A stretch of DNA of 53,949 bases from an uncultured Lewinella sp. (GCA_913057785.1 CAJXPD010000029.1:1-53949); one strand, 5' to 3'; positions 1-9,112 are shown, counted from the stretch's first letter. The notes: a model not told the origin generated them from the letters alone. Numbers and translations are program-made.

Positions 1-1
1 A

Positions 2-1351
2 AAGGACATCTATTCTTTGTATGAATTGATGGGGGCTAACGATTTCCACGGAAGCTTTGGCGGAAATCGTCCAGGTAATATCGGAGATGACTTTAAGGTA
101 TACGTAGCTGGACAGCAAAGTACCGAGGTAACTGCTTATCGGGATGGAGACCAGTGGTATAGAGCAGATGGAACACCGGTGAACAATCCTACCGATATTG
201 AAGGTGTGAATTCCGGACTTGTGTTTGGGTTTGTGAAAGATGAACGCGCACGGGATGATGTGAACTTCATTAAGAAGGAAGAATTTGATACGGGCATTAG
301 TTTTGAAGATTATGAAACTCAAATCAACTTTATGCCTCGTTTGGCCTTCTCCTTCCCGATTTCTGAAGAGGCTAACTTCTTTGCTCACTACGATATCCTA
401 GTTCAGCGTCCTTCCTCGAATACCATTGCTACGGCCTTGACGTATTACAACTTTATCGATAACGCTGGAGCCATTAAGAACAATCCGAATCTACGTCCTG
501 AAAAGACAATTGATTACGAGGTAGGATTCCAGCAAAAGCTATCGGAAAGTTCTGCGATTACGATCAATGCCTATTACAAGGAATTGAGGGATATGATCCA
601 GGAACGAGTGATCTTCCCCGTCCCAGATATTGGGCAGTATACCACTTTCGATAATATCGACTTTGGAACGGTGAAAGGTTTTACACTTAAGTATGATCTA
701 CGCCGGACCGGGAATGTTTCCATGCAGGCCAACTATACCTTACAGTTTGCTGATGGAACGGGATCTAATGCCAACTCTTCTCGAGGTTTGAATAACCGAG
801 GTGTAATTCGTACGCTATTCCCATTCTCATACGATGAAAGACACCGATTCGTGGTGAACTTGGATTATCGATATGCGTCTGGAGCCCTATATAATGGTCC
901 TCGTATTGGAGGAGTAGATATCCTGAGCAATTTTGGTGTGAACTTGCAGACTACGGCGGTTTCAGGTCGTCCATACACAGTTAACAATGTACCTCAAGAA
1001 TTTGGCGGTACCGGCTTAGCTAGTACCATCAATGGAGCTCGTAAGCCTTGGACTTACCGATTGGACTTACGTGTGGATAAAACCGTTCGCCTGAAGAACA
1101 ACTTCTCCTTCAATGTTTACCTACGGGTAACCAACCTACTAGATCGTCGCAATATCATTTCTGTTTACCCATTCACGGGACAACCAGATGATGATGGATT
1201 TTTGCTTTCTAGCTTTGGAGAAGACCAGTTGGGCCAATTGACGGAACAAGAAGAGGTATACTATCGTGCTTCTTATTCTTGGAGAATCTTGAACCCCAAT
1301 TTCTTTAGTTTACCGCGTCGCTTCTTCTTAGGCGCTTCTTTTAACTTCTAA
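2..1351 (+). CDS. TonB-dependent receptor, C-terminal part (5' end outside window)
   Basis: The reading frame is open to the first bases of the window, so the N-terminal signal, any carboxypeptidase-like domain and the plug are missing; about 450 residues of outer-membrane beta-barrel remain. The barrel shows alternating aromatic and polar strands, a conserved central stretch with FMPRLAFSFPI and NLRPEKTIDYEVGF, and the closing strand LGASFNF with a terminal phenylalanine, as expected for BAM-assembled barrels. Such receptors import large ligands across the outer membrane using TonB energy. The next gene starts 6 nt after the stop, so the two are almost certainly co-transcribed. The neighbours (a large secreted protein and a PorV-like barrel) suggest a role in a surface complex rather than, or as well as, classical uptake; that is inference. 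The substrate cannot be read from the sequence. Confidence 0.88.
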   Translation, partial: KDIYSLYELMGANDFHGSFGGNRPGNIGDDFKVYVAGQQSTEVTAYRDGDQWYRADGTPVNNPTDIEGVNSGLVFGFVKDERARDDVNFIKKEEFDTGISFEDYETQINFMPRLAFSFPISEEANFFAHYDILVQRPSSNTIATALTYYNFIDNAGAIKNNPNLRPEKTIDYEVGFQQKLSESSAITINAYYKELRDMIQERVIFPVPDIGQYTTFDNIDFGTVKGFTLKYDLRRTGNVSMQANYTLQFADGTGSNANSSRGLNNRGVIRTLFPFSYDERHRFVVNLDYRYASGALYNGPRIGGVDILSNFGVNLQTTAVSGRPYTVNNVPQEFGGTGLASTINGARKPWTYRLDLRVDKTVRLKNNFSFNVYLRVTNLLDRRNIISVYPFTGQPDDDGFLLSSFGEDQLGQLTEQEEVYYRASYSWRILNPNFFSLPRRFFLGASFNF

Positions 1352-1357
1352 AATCAT

Positions 1358-4300
1358 ATGTCAGCTATGTATAAATTGTCATCATGGCTATTGACGTTTA
1401 TTGGAGTTTGTGTGTTGACGATCAGCTCGGCTAACATCAACCCAAAAATTCATAAAAAGGAAAGATCACAAACCCCCAATTCACAAAGTTCTGCCATCAA
1501 CTTTCGGGAAAACTGCGATAATGCGGTAAGCCGGATTGATATGGAGGTGAACAATGTAAGAGCTCGCTTGCTGACAGGTGGTGATGTTTGGTGGGATGGA
1601 ACCAATGGGCGCTATATTATTCCTAAAGTGCCTGCTGGTGTAGATGAGGTGTCTTCCATCTTTGCCGGTGCAGTTTGGCTAGGGGGGAAAGACCCCGGAG
1701 GAAACTTCAAAGTAGCCGCTCAGATGTACGGACGTAGTTCCGGCGACTTCGACTACTGGCCTGGACCACTTATTCCTGATGGAGAAGATCAAGGTACCAC
1801 TACCCAGGAAAGATGTGCAGAATGGGACCGTTTCTTTGTGGTTTCGGGTGCAGAAATACAGTTACATTTATCTCAATTCAAAGCAGCACAAGAGGCGGGA
1901 CTCGCTTATGATCCTAGCACCATTCCGGAAGGAGTTCTAGGGTGGCCGGCGAGAGGAAATCCATACTTCTTTGACGTGCACAAGTTTGATTTACCGAATA
2001 CAGCCCAAGGTTTGGCCGGTTTTTGGGATGAAAACTCTGACTTGGAGTATGATCCGACGCAGGGTGATTATCCAATCATTGAGATCCGTGGCTGTGATGC
2101 CCCTCAATTTCCAGATGAAATGACTTTCTGGATCTATAATGACGCGGGTAATACGCATGCTCAGTCGGATGGTTTGCCGATCCGAATGGAGGTACAAGTG
2201 CAGGCATTCGCCTATCAGACGAATGACGAGGTCAATAACATGACTTTCCAGCGATATAAGTTGATTAACCGAGCTAAAGAGGATATTGATAGTACCTTCT
2301 TTGCCATGTGGGTAGACCCTGATTTGGGCTGTTATGCGGATGATTACATCGGTTGTGATGTCGAAAGAAGTATGGCCTTTGTGTACAACGAAGATGCACT
2401 GGATGGCATCAATGGAACCACTTGTGATGCTGGGGTGAATACTTATGGAGATGAAGTTCCGCTTTTGGGTGTGGACTACTTCCGTGGACCCAATGATGAA
2501 TTTGGTAATGAATTGGGCATGTCTTCCTTTACCTACTTCAATAACGGAGGGGTAACACCAACACCTCCTCAAGGAACGACTGACCCCACTACCGTCACGC
2601 AATATTACTTCTACCTATCCGGTAGATGGAGGGATGGATCGCGGTATACCGTAGGGGGGGACGGTTACAATAACCCAGGCGCAGAGATCACGCCTTATGC
2701 TTTCCCCGACACCCCTGCCGATCCGAACGGTAACTCCATGTGTACCGAAACACTGCCTCCTGGTGACCGACGAACAGTGCAGGCCTCTGGTCCATTTAAG
2801 CTGGAGCCGGGAGCCGTCAATGAGCTTATCATTGGAGTTGCTTGGGTACCGAATCAGACTTACCCGTGTCCAGATATTTCTGAGCTTCAAGATGCAGATG
2901 ATATTGCGCAGAACCTTTTTGATGAGTGCTTCAAGCTGACACGTGGTCCCGATGCTCCTTTTGTAGATTTCATCGAGTTGGATCGTGAAATCATTGCGGT
3001 CTTGTCCAATGATACAACGGGTATCTGGAACAACCCTTACGAAAGTTATGCGGAGACAGTTTTGAGAAGGCCACAAGGGATTGAAGATTCACTTTACCGA
3101 TTTGAGGGGTATAAAATATATCAGCTCTCAGGGCCAGATGTATCCTTGGCACAAAGAGATGACCCAAGTAAGGTTAGGTTGGTGGAGCAAGTAGATATTA
3201 AGAATGGCATCGGTCGAATTTTCAACTGGAATAAACTTCGTCCAGGAGAGGAAACGCCAACCGCATTGGATTTCTTTGTTCCTGAACTGCAAGTAGAAGG
3301 TGCTGATGCTGGTCTTCGTCATACCTTCCGTATTACGGAGGATCAATTTGCCGATGGAGACAGTAAACTAATCAACCATAGAAAATACTATTATGTAGTT
3401 GTAGCCTACGCCTACAATGAATACGAAGCTTTCAATCCCAACTCTCAGAATGGACAACGTGAACCTTATTTGGAGGGAGATAGAAACATCGGAGAGAGCG
3501 GGGTTGGATTTTATACTGTTATTCCTAGACCGATTGTAGATCGAAAGTTGAAAGCAGTATATGGAGAAGGACCAGAAGTTACTCGTGTAGACGGTTTGGG
3601 TTCAGGCCCAGGATTGACAGACTTATCCGAAGGAACACGTCTGGCCATGCAGGAGGCATTCTCTAAGAACGAGGAGTATACAGGCGACTTGACTTATGCT
3701 GCTGGAGAGGGACCTATTCAGGTGCAAATCTTCAATCCCTTGGATGTGCAGGATGGAGAATATGAACTGAGCTTCACGGATAATGATATCAATGACAATG
3801 TGCTAAGTGCAGGTGCTCGTTGGGTGCTTAGGAGTCTATCTAATCCTGGCGCAGGAGAAGTAGCAGCTGCGCGTACAATTGAGGAATTAAATGAACAAAT
3901 AATCGCAAGGTTTGGCTTTTCCATTACGATTGGTCAGGTTCCAGAGCCGGGTACTGTCGGTTTCAAGTTTTCTGGAAATGGAGTAATTGGGTATGAGGAA
4001 GAATATACCGATGAAATGCCGATCCGATGGTTATCTGGAGTGGTAGATGATACGGATCTTGGCGTATTCCCGGCTTTAGATCAGACCGTCTATAACTTCA
4101 TGGAAACGGGGACAGCTCAGGTAGATGAATCCCTGGATCCCGCGCAGGATTTCAAACGTACGCAATACTTCTTGCCTTACTACCTGGCGGACTGGCGAGC
4201 GAAGGAAAATAACCAACCTTATATTACGCCAGCGTGGTCGACCAGTAATGATGCCAATAGTTTGATCGTGGACCGGGCTAAACCAGATAAAGGCCTACAG

Positions 4301-5437
4301 CGATTAAATAATGTCGATATCGTCTTCACACCGAACAAAGCACTTTGGAGTAGATGTGTAATTATTGAGACAGCAAGTGAGTGGTATCAAAACAACGGCT
4401 TGCTTCCAGTGGGTAACCGAAAAAGCTTTGATCTTCGAGCAGCTCCTTCCGTGGGGAAAGATGCTGATCCCAATACGGGATTGCCGGCTCCTGACGGAGA
4501 TGGCGAAGGTATGGGATGGTTCCCAGGCTATGCTGTGGATGTTGAAACAGGTCAGCGATTGAATATCTTCTTTGGCGAGAACTCTGCCTATAATGGAACG
4601 TTACTTCCGGATTTGAACAACGGAGCGGATATGATGTACAATCCGTCCAGCGAGTTGTTCCGTTTCCCAGTGGATCAAACGGAATTCTTTTCACTCTATA
4701 ATTACGTGACGGGTGGGCAGCACTTCATCTACGTAACAGAAGCTCCTTATGATGGGTGCGAATTTATCCGTACCCGTTTCCGTCAAGGTCCTTCTCTTTT
4801 GAAAAATAGAGCGATGGATCAGATCACCTGGGCCGGTGTGGTAACCGCAGCCCCTGGGACGGAGATGCTTTCCTATGCAGACGGTTTAGTGCCTTCGGAA
4901 GTAGTAGTGAAACTAAGAGTGAATAATCCATTCCAGGTGGAAAGAGATTACTTCCCTAATGATGATGCAGACATTATTCCTACGGGTACTGGAGAGAATA
5001 ATTTCCACCCAATGTATCGCTTCAAGATCGAAGGGAAGCAAGCGGAGGCATTAGCAGGAAACGAGATACCTGAGCAGTTGAAAAATGTGAATGTAGTACC
5101 TAACCCATACTACGGGTTCTCTGATTACGAAAACTCAGCGATCGATAATATCATCAAGATTACCAATTTACCAGCTAAATGTATTGTCACCATCTATTCT
5201 TTGGATGGCCGATTCATTAGACAGTATAATCGAGATGAGCAAGTTGGAGATCCTACAGGTTATGGTACAGAAGGAACGCAGATTTTACCAAACTTGGAAT
5301 GGGATCTGAAGAATGCCAGCGGTATCCCAGTCGCAAGTGGGGTATACTTGATTCACGTAGCTGCTGAGGGGGTTGGAGAACGAACCTTAAAATGGTTTGG
5401 TATCAACCGTAAATTTGACCCTGCGGCATTCCAATAA
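1358..5437 (+). CDS. Large secreted protein with T9SS-like C-terminal domain
   Basis: A 1359-residue protein with an N-terminal signal peptide (hydrophobic residues about 9-25). The mature N-terminus has a recognisable but functionally unassigned module: residues 63-125 contain NNVRARLLTGGDVWWDG, SIFAGAVWLGGKD and KVAAQMYGRSSGDF, then YWPGPL. I recall similar large Bacteroidota proteins with this pattern, usually annotated only as having a T9SS C-terminal target domain. The last about 110 residues (from VVPNPYYG, near 1246) resemble the Ig-like type A sorting fold, with VTIYSLDGRFIRQY and SGIPVASGVYLIHV. The final segment, KWFGINRKFDPAAFQ, runs on past the usual basic end of such domains. The gene is 6 nt downstream of a TonB-dependent receptor and about 100 nt upstream of a PorV-like gene, consistent with export by type IX secretion and cell-surface placement. 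No catalytic motif was recognised. Confidence 0.82.
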   Translation: MSAMYKLSSWLLTFIGVCVLTISSANINPKIHKKERSQTPNSQSSAINFRENCDNAVSRIDMEVNNVRARLLTGGDVWWDGTNGRYIIPKVPAGVDEVSSIFAGAVWLGGKDPGGNFKVAAQMYGRSSGDFDYWPGPLIPDGEDQGTTTQERCAEWDRFFVVSGAEIQLHLSQFKAAQEAGLAYDPSTIPEGVLGWPARGNPYFFDVHKFDLPNTAQGLAGFWDENSDLEYDPTQGDYPIIEIRGCDAPQFPDEMTFWIYNDAGNTHAQSDGLPIRMEVQVQAFAYQTNDEVNNMTFQRYKLINRAKEDIDSTFFAMWVDPDLGCYADDYIGCDVERSMAFVYNEDALDGINGTTCDAGVNTYGDEVPLLGVDYFRGPNDEFGNELGMSSFTYFNNGGVTPTPPQGTTDPTTVTQYYFYLSGRWRDGSRYTVGGDGYNNPGAEITPYAFPDTPADPNGNSMCTETLPPGDRRTVQASGPFKLEPGAVNELIIGVAWVPNQTYPCPDISELQDADDIAQNLFDECFKLTRGPDAPFVDFIELDREIIAVLSNDTTGIWNNPYESYAETVLRRPQGIEDSLYRFEGYKIYQLSGPDVSLAQRDDPSKVRLVEQVDIKNGIGRIFNWNKLRPGEETPTALDFFVPELQVEGADAGLRHTFRITEDQFADGDSKLINHRKYYYVVVAYAYNEYEAFNPNSQNGQREPYLEGDRNIGESGVGFYTVIPRPIVDRKLKAVYGEGPEVTRVDGLGSGPGLTDLSEGTRLAMQEAFSKNEEYTGDLTYAAGEGPIQVQIFNPLDVQDGEYELSFTDNDINDNVLSAGARWVLRSLSNPGAGEVAAARTIEELNEQIIARFGFSITIGQVPEPGTVGFKFSGNGVIGYEEEYTDEMPIRWLSGVVDDTDLGVFPALDQTVYNFMETGTAQVDESLDPAQDFKRTQYFLPYYLADWRAKENNQPYITPAWSTSNDANSLIVDRAKPDKGLQRLNNVDIVFTPNKALWSRCVIIETASEWYQNNGLLPVGNRKSFDLRAAPSVGKDADPNTGLPAPDGDGEGMGWFPGYAVDVETGQRLNIFFGENSAYNGTLLPDLNNGADMMYNPSSELFRFPVDQTEFFSLYNYVTGGQHFIYVTEAPYDGCEFIRTRFRQGPSLLKNRAMDQITWAGVVTAAPGTEMLSYADGLVPSEVVVKLRVNNPFQVERDYFPNDDADIIPTGTGENNFHPMYRFKIEGKQAEALAGNEIPEQLKNVNVVPNPYYGFSDYENSAIDNIIKITNLPAKCIVTIYSLDGRFIRQYNRDEQVGDPTGYGTEGTQILPNLEWDLKNASGIPVASGVYLIHVAAEGVGERTLKWFGINRKFDPAAFQ

Positions 5438-5440
5438 TTC

Positions 5441-5502
5441 GTAAGACCGAAGTCGAAAGCCTCTGGGCTTTTATACAGCTTAGCTTTCGACTTCAGCCTT
5501 AC
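5441..5502 (+). terminator. Long imperfect hairpin between the giant protein and PorV-like gene
   Basis: Arms 5441-5460 and 5483-5502 pair over 20 positions with two mismatches around a 22-nt loop. There is no strong U-run after the stem, so it may act as an attenuator or an mRNA stability element for the upstream transcript rather than a full terminator. Confidence 0.5.
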
Positions 5503-5543
5503 CCATTTCAAAAACTAAGGCCTAGTGCCTAACTCAATAGTAT

Positions 5544-6602
5544 ATGAAGAATTATTTATACCCCATTTTCCTTGCGCTGCTTCTTGCCATCAGTCCGATG
5601 ATAAGTCTACAGGCGGGAAACCCGGATCGCCAGGGGGAGGCTGGAGCCTATGAACTCCTGATGGTCCCGTATGCCCGTACCGCGGGAGTACATCTAATGA
5701 ATACGGCCTATATCAGCGGAGTTGAGTCCATCCGCTTGAACGTCGCTGGCTTGGCCCGGATTAATAAGACGGAGATTGTTTTAGGAAGTGCACAATATCT
5801 TAAAGGGACTGGAATCAATATGAGCTCGCTTGGGTTGGCGCAGAAAGCAGGGGAGAATGGCGCGTTTGGTTTCAGTCTGATGGCTTTGGATTTTGGAGAC
5901 ATTCCTGTAACGACCACCTTGCAGCCGGAGGGAACAGGCAGTACTTTTTCTCCTACTTTTTTCAATCTAGGACTTTCCTACGCGCATATTTTTGAAAACA
6001 AGATCTCAGTGGGGGTGACTGTGCGTGTGATATCGGAAGCCTTGGCTGATGTTACAGCTAGTGCCGTAGCTTTGGATGCAGGGGTACAGTATGTAACGGG
6101 CCCTCAGGAAAACTTCAAATTTGGAATCTCTTTGCGTAATGTAGGTTCACGTATGTCATTTGGTGGTGAAGGATTGAGCCAGCAATTGAATAAGGCTTCT
6201 TTTGATCAAGAGTTTCCTATTTCTTTTGATAATCGCTCTGCTGCCTTTGAACTCCCATCTGTATTGAACATCGGATTGTCATATGATCTTTACCCAGGAG
6301 AAAAACATCGGTTGACCCTCTTAGGGAACTTCACCGCGAATTCTTTTTCCGAAGACCAAATTGGTGCTGGGGCAGAATATTCCCTGGATGATCTTTTCAT
6401 GTTGCGGGGAGCCTATAAATATGACTTTGGCAGTGGTGATCCGATCACAGAGCCCATCTACACGGGCTTGAGTGCAGGAGCTTCCGTGGCTATCCCGTTC
6501 AGCAAGGAAAATAAGAATGTTAAGATGAGCATTGACTATGCTTATCGAGAGACGAAGATTTGGAATGGAACCCATAATATCGGGGTCAGAATAAATATCT
6601 AA
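5544..6602 (+). CDS. PorV/PorQ-family outer-membrane protein
   Basis: A 352-residue protein with a signal peptide (first about 25 residues, ending near SLQA-G) and a beta-barrel body typical of the PorV/PorQ (FadL-like, UPF0164) family. The family signatures are GVHLMNTAYISGVESIRLNVAGLA near residues 48-71, followed by strands such as IFENKISVGVTVRVISEAL and FKFGISLRNVGSRMSF. PorV shuttles type IX secretion substrates from the translocon to the attachment complex, and PorQ is a paralogous component. Its position directly after a receptor and a giant secreted protein suggests a shuttle or barrel partner dedicated to that protein. It is unlikely to be the housekeeping porV, which usually stands next to other genes; this last point is inference. 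A stem-loop separates it from the preceding gene. Confidence 0.8.
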   Translation: MKNYLYPIFLALLLAISPMISLQAGNPDRQGEAGAYELLMVPYARTAGVHLMNTAYISGVESIRLNVAGLARINKTEIVLGSAQYLKGTGINMSSLGLAQKAGENGAFGFSLMALDFGDIPVTTTLQPEGTGSTFSPTFFNLGLSYAHIFENKISVGVTVRVISEALADVTASAVALDAGVQYVTGPQENFKFGISLRNVGSRMSFGGEGLSQQLNKASFDQEFPISFDNRSAAFELPSVLNIGLSYDLYPGEKHRLTLLGNFTANSFSEDQIGAGAEYSLDDLFMLRGAYKYDFGSGDPITEPIYTGLSAGASVAIPFSKENKNVKMSIDYAYRETKIWNGTHNIGVRINI

Positions 6603-6922
6603 CCACTTGATTTTGGTAGCATTATCTTGATCAGAGCAACCTTTGGTTGACTTTTTCAAGATATGTCCTTATCTTTACTTTCTTAAAAGACAGGAACGTT
6701 TTTACCTAATTAGGCGAAAACGTTCCTGTCTTTTATTGTGCTAGTCTGTCAGATGTTGCGATAAACTAATTGCCATATAGGCGTGTTTAACTGACATCTC
6801 CGAAGGGTTAGAATTGCGCCGAATAATTCCCGTTTCAAGAACAGATTTGTCCAATTTTCCGGATATATGCATTCGGAAGGTGGGGATTTTTTCGGTAATT
6901 GTAGAACTGTAAACTTAATATT
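6603..6922. other. Intergenic region upstream of greA
   Basis: This 320-base gap holds the strong hairpin described separately (6685-6734). The remaining roughly 190 bases before greA are AT-rich and probably carry its promoter. I see no convincing small gene here and no clear TTG/TAnnTTTG pair at the expected spacing. Confidence 0.5.
6685..6734. terminator. Perfect 18-bp stem, bidirectional terminator
   Basis: AAAAGACAGGAACGTTTT (6685-6702) is perfectly complementary to 6717-6734 around a 14-nt loop. The A-run before and T-run after the stem make it usable in both directions. It ends the receptor/giant protein/PorV-like unit and separates it from greA. Confidence 0.85.
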
Positions 6923-7396
6923 ATGTCTATTCAATGGATGACACAGGAAGGTTATGACAAGCTAAAGTCTGAGCTTGATGAATTGAAAAGTACGGGAAGA
7001 TCAGAAGCTGCGAAGGCTATTGCTGAGGCTAGAGAGAAGGGGGATTTGTCAGAAAACGCTGAATATGATGCTGCTAAGGAAGCTCAAGGACTTTTGGAGC
7101 TGAAGATCAATAATATGGAAAAAGCATTGGCTAGTTCAAGAATTCTTGATTCTAGCCAATTGGATACTTCTAAAGTAACGGTCTTGTGTAATGTGACGAT
7201 AAAAGCGGTGAAGACCGGAAAATTAGTCACCTATAAATTAGTATCGGAATCCGAAGCTGACCTTAAAGCCAAGAAGATTTCTGTAAGTTCCCCTGTAGGG
7301 CAGGGATTGTTAGGGAAAGCAGTCGGCGAAATTGCTTCCATTACTACGCCCAGAGGATCTATGGAATTTGAAGTAGTAGAAATTTCAATCGATTAA
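6923..7396 (+). CDS. greA: Transcription elongation factor GreA
   Basis: A 157-residue protein of normal GreA length. The N-terminal antiparallel coiled coil (about 1-75) carries the conserved tip REKGDLSENAEYDAA (37-51) with acidic residues Asp41 and Glu44, which coordinate the catalytic Mg2+ in the RNA polymerase secondary channel. The C-terminal FKBP-like domain ends in SPVGQGLLGKAVGE and a short beta tail. GreA stimulates transcript cleavage by backtracked polymerase. The gene is 4 nt upstream of a HIT-family gene, an arrangement common in Bacteroidota, so the two should share a transcript. No irregularity was seen. Confidence 0.97.
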   Translation: MSIQWMTQEGYDKLKSELDELKSTGRSEAAKAIAEAREKGDLSENAEYDAAKEAQGLLELKINNMEKALASSRILDSSQLDTSKVTVLCNVTIKAVKTGKLVTYKLVSESEADLKAKKISVSSPVGQGLLGKAVGEIASITTPRGSMEFEVVEISID

Positions 7397-7400
7397 TACA

Positions 7401-7796
7401 ATGGCAAGTATCTTCTCCAAGATTGTTGCAGGCGAGATTCCTTGCCATAAAATAGCCGAGTCTGAAGATTATTTGGCCTTTCTTGATATCAACCCTATCG
7501 TGAAAGGCCATACCTTGGTTATTCCCAAAATGGAAACAGATTACATTTTTGATTTGGAAGACGATGTAATTGGCGGACTTATGGTATTCGCCAAGAAGGT
7601 GGCTAAAGCCCTCGATCAGGCCATTCCCTCCAAACGTGTCGGAGTCATGGTAGTAGGAACAGAGGTTCCTCATGCTCATGTCCATCTATTGCCTTTTCAA
7701 AGGGAGTCCGATATTAATATCACCAAGCCCAAAATGGCTCTAAGTCAAGCAGATCTGGCAGAAATTGCAGCTAATATCCGGTCCTTTGTAGACTAG
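7401..7796 (+). CDS. HIT family protein (histidine triad nucleotide-binding)
   Basis: A 131-residue single-domain HIT protein. The N-terminus SIFSKIVAGEIPCHKIAE and the segment DINPIVKGHTLVIPK are typical of the HinT branch, and the catalytic triad HAHVHLLP lies at residues 91-98 (His91, His93, His95). Family members hydrolyse nucleoside phosphoramidates or AMP-linked compounds in the cytoplasm; the physiological substrate is usually unknown. The gene begins 4 nt after greA and is probably translated from the same mRNA. Confidence 0.93.
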   Translation: MASIFSKIVAGEIPCHKIAESEDYLAFLDINPIVKGHTLVIPKMETDYIFDLEDDVIGGLMVFAKKVAKALDQAIPSKRVGVMVVGTEVPHAHVHLLPFQRESDINITKPKMALSQADLAEIAANIRSFVD

Positions 7797-8144
7797 TTCC
7801 TCCCTTTTTCTTACCCAGTTATTGTAAAATAGTACTTATCGATACCTGAACGCCTTCAGCATTTGTCTGTAGGCTTACACACCTTTTTGCGCCACACATA
7901 CAATTTTTTTCATAATTGTGGCATTATTATTGCAGACCAATAAGTATATCTATCGCACTTCTTCGACCTTCTGTGACACCCTAAGTGACATTACGTCATA
8001 AAAACAAATCATTTTTTAACTGTCCTTAAAGATAGGGATAGGCCGTATAGGCCTTACCCCCATGTCGCTATTATGTGACACTGTGAACATATCTATGTTT
8101 TGCCCTGTGAGGCACCTAGAAAACCCCTGTAAGTGAGGACTAAA
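7797..8144. other. Intergenic region before the DUF6089 gene
   Basis: About 350 bases without a supportable gene. It contains three related octamers: TGTGACAC at 7972-7979, AGTGACAT at 7984-7991 and TGTGACAC at 8074-8081. There is also a small dyad, GGCCGTATAGGCC, at 8041-8053. A TATGTTTTG element near 8095-8103 resembles the Bacteroidota -7 box. I recognise no riboswitch or tRNA. Confidence 0.4.
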
Positions 8145-9041
8145 ATGGACGACATTATGCGAAGAGTCATTCCAATTTTCATCATGGTATTGACATTATT
8201 TTCAACGGGTCTTGGTGCGCAGCGTTCTGCGGAATTAGGCGTAGTTATTGGTGCCTCGAGCTACTATGGAGATCTAAGCCCAGAAAATGCCTCAACCAAC
8301 ACTAGCCAGTATCAACCATCCTTTAGTTTTTTCTATCGCCAGAACCTCAATAATACATTTGGCTTTCGAGCTAACCTGGGATACGGACGATTGACTGGAG
8401 ATGATAGCCTTTCGGATCAAGTTTTCCGACAGGAACGAAACTTTAACTTCAATTCTTCTGTCTTAGAGTTGGGACTAATCGGGGAAGTGAATCTATTTGG
8501 CTTTGGTCCCGGAGGAAACGGTCCTAGATTTTCGCCTTACCTCTTTGGAGGGGTGGCGGTTTTTCGATTCAATCCTTTAACAGAATATCAAGGACAAACA
8601 GTCGAGTTGCAGCCTTTGGGTACGGAGGGACAAGGCATTGATGGCTTTGGAGCTCCTTATCGTTTGACACAAATTTCTATCCCCTTTGGAGCGGGAATCA
8701 AATATGCGATAAACGATCGCATCAATATTGGTTTGGAAGTTGGCTTAAGAAAAACATTCACTGATTACTTGGATGATGTGAGTGGAGCCTATGTTCCTTT
8801 TGATGTACTACGCAGTAATAATGGTGAATTGGCCGCAGCATTGGGGAATAGAACAGGGGAGTTCTTAGGGACTGAACCTGTGGATACGGAAGAAGGCGCA
8901 TTGCGTGGAAATCCAAATCGAGACGATTGGTATATGATGGGCGGTTTCACCATAACCTATACGATTTTCAGTGATAGAGGAGGAAGTAGCAAAGTGGGAC
9001 GCCGCCGTGGAGGTAAGCAGTTTGGCTGCCCTACCTTCTAA
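8145..9041 (+). CDS. DUF6089-family outer-membrane protein (PorG-like)
   Basis: A roughly 298-residue secreted beta-barrel. I chose the ATG at 8145 because it directly precedes a good signal peptide (MRRVIPIFIMVLTLFSTGLGAQ); a GTG at 8133 would add four residues and the ATG at 8157 would remove four. The mature start AELGVVIGASSYYGDLSP, the middle PRFSPYLFGGVAVFRFNP and the end KQFGCPTF match the DUF6089 family, to which the T9SS component PorG belongs. PorG is an outer-membrane barrel that connects to the PorK/PorN ring. Whether this gene is the true PorG is uncertain, because other secretion genes are not adjacent and several paralogues can occur per genome. Two terminators follow it. Confidence 0.8.
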   Translation: MDDIMRRVIPIFIMVLTLFSTGLGAQRSAELGVVIGASSYYGDLSPENASTNTSQYQPSFSFFYRQNLNNTFGFRANLGYGRLTGDDSLSDQVFRQERNFNFNSSVLELGLIGEVNLFGFGPGGNGPRFSPYLFGGVAVFRFNPLTEYQGQTVELQPLGTEGQGIDGFGAPYRLTQISIPFGAGIKYAINDRINIGLEVGLRKTFTDYLDDVSGAYVPFDVLRSNNGELAAALGNRTGEFLGTEPVDTEEGALRGNPNRDDWYMMGGFTITYTIFSDRGGSSKVGRRRGGKQFGCPTF

Positions 9042-9112
9042 GCAAGCAAACGAGTTGCATACAATCCAGTAGCCATGTAAATGGCAATTTGTTATTAGCA
9101 TATAGAATTTGG

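Noticed and set aside
1991..2602. 203-codon antisense frame inside the giant-protein gene
   Set aside because: It lies wholly within a well-supported gene, has no promoter or family resemblance, and its composition is what the opposite strand of the coding gene gives.
7797..8144. Candidate riboswitch in a gene-free region
   Set aside because: No conserved riboswitch core or stable multi-stem fold could be recognised; only short repeated octamers were seen.
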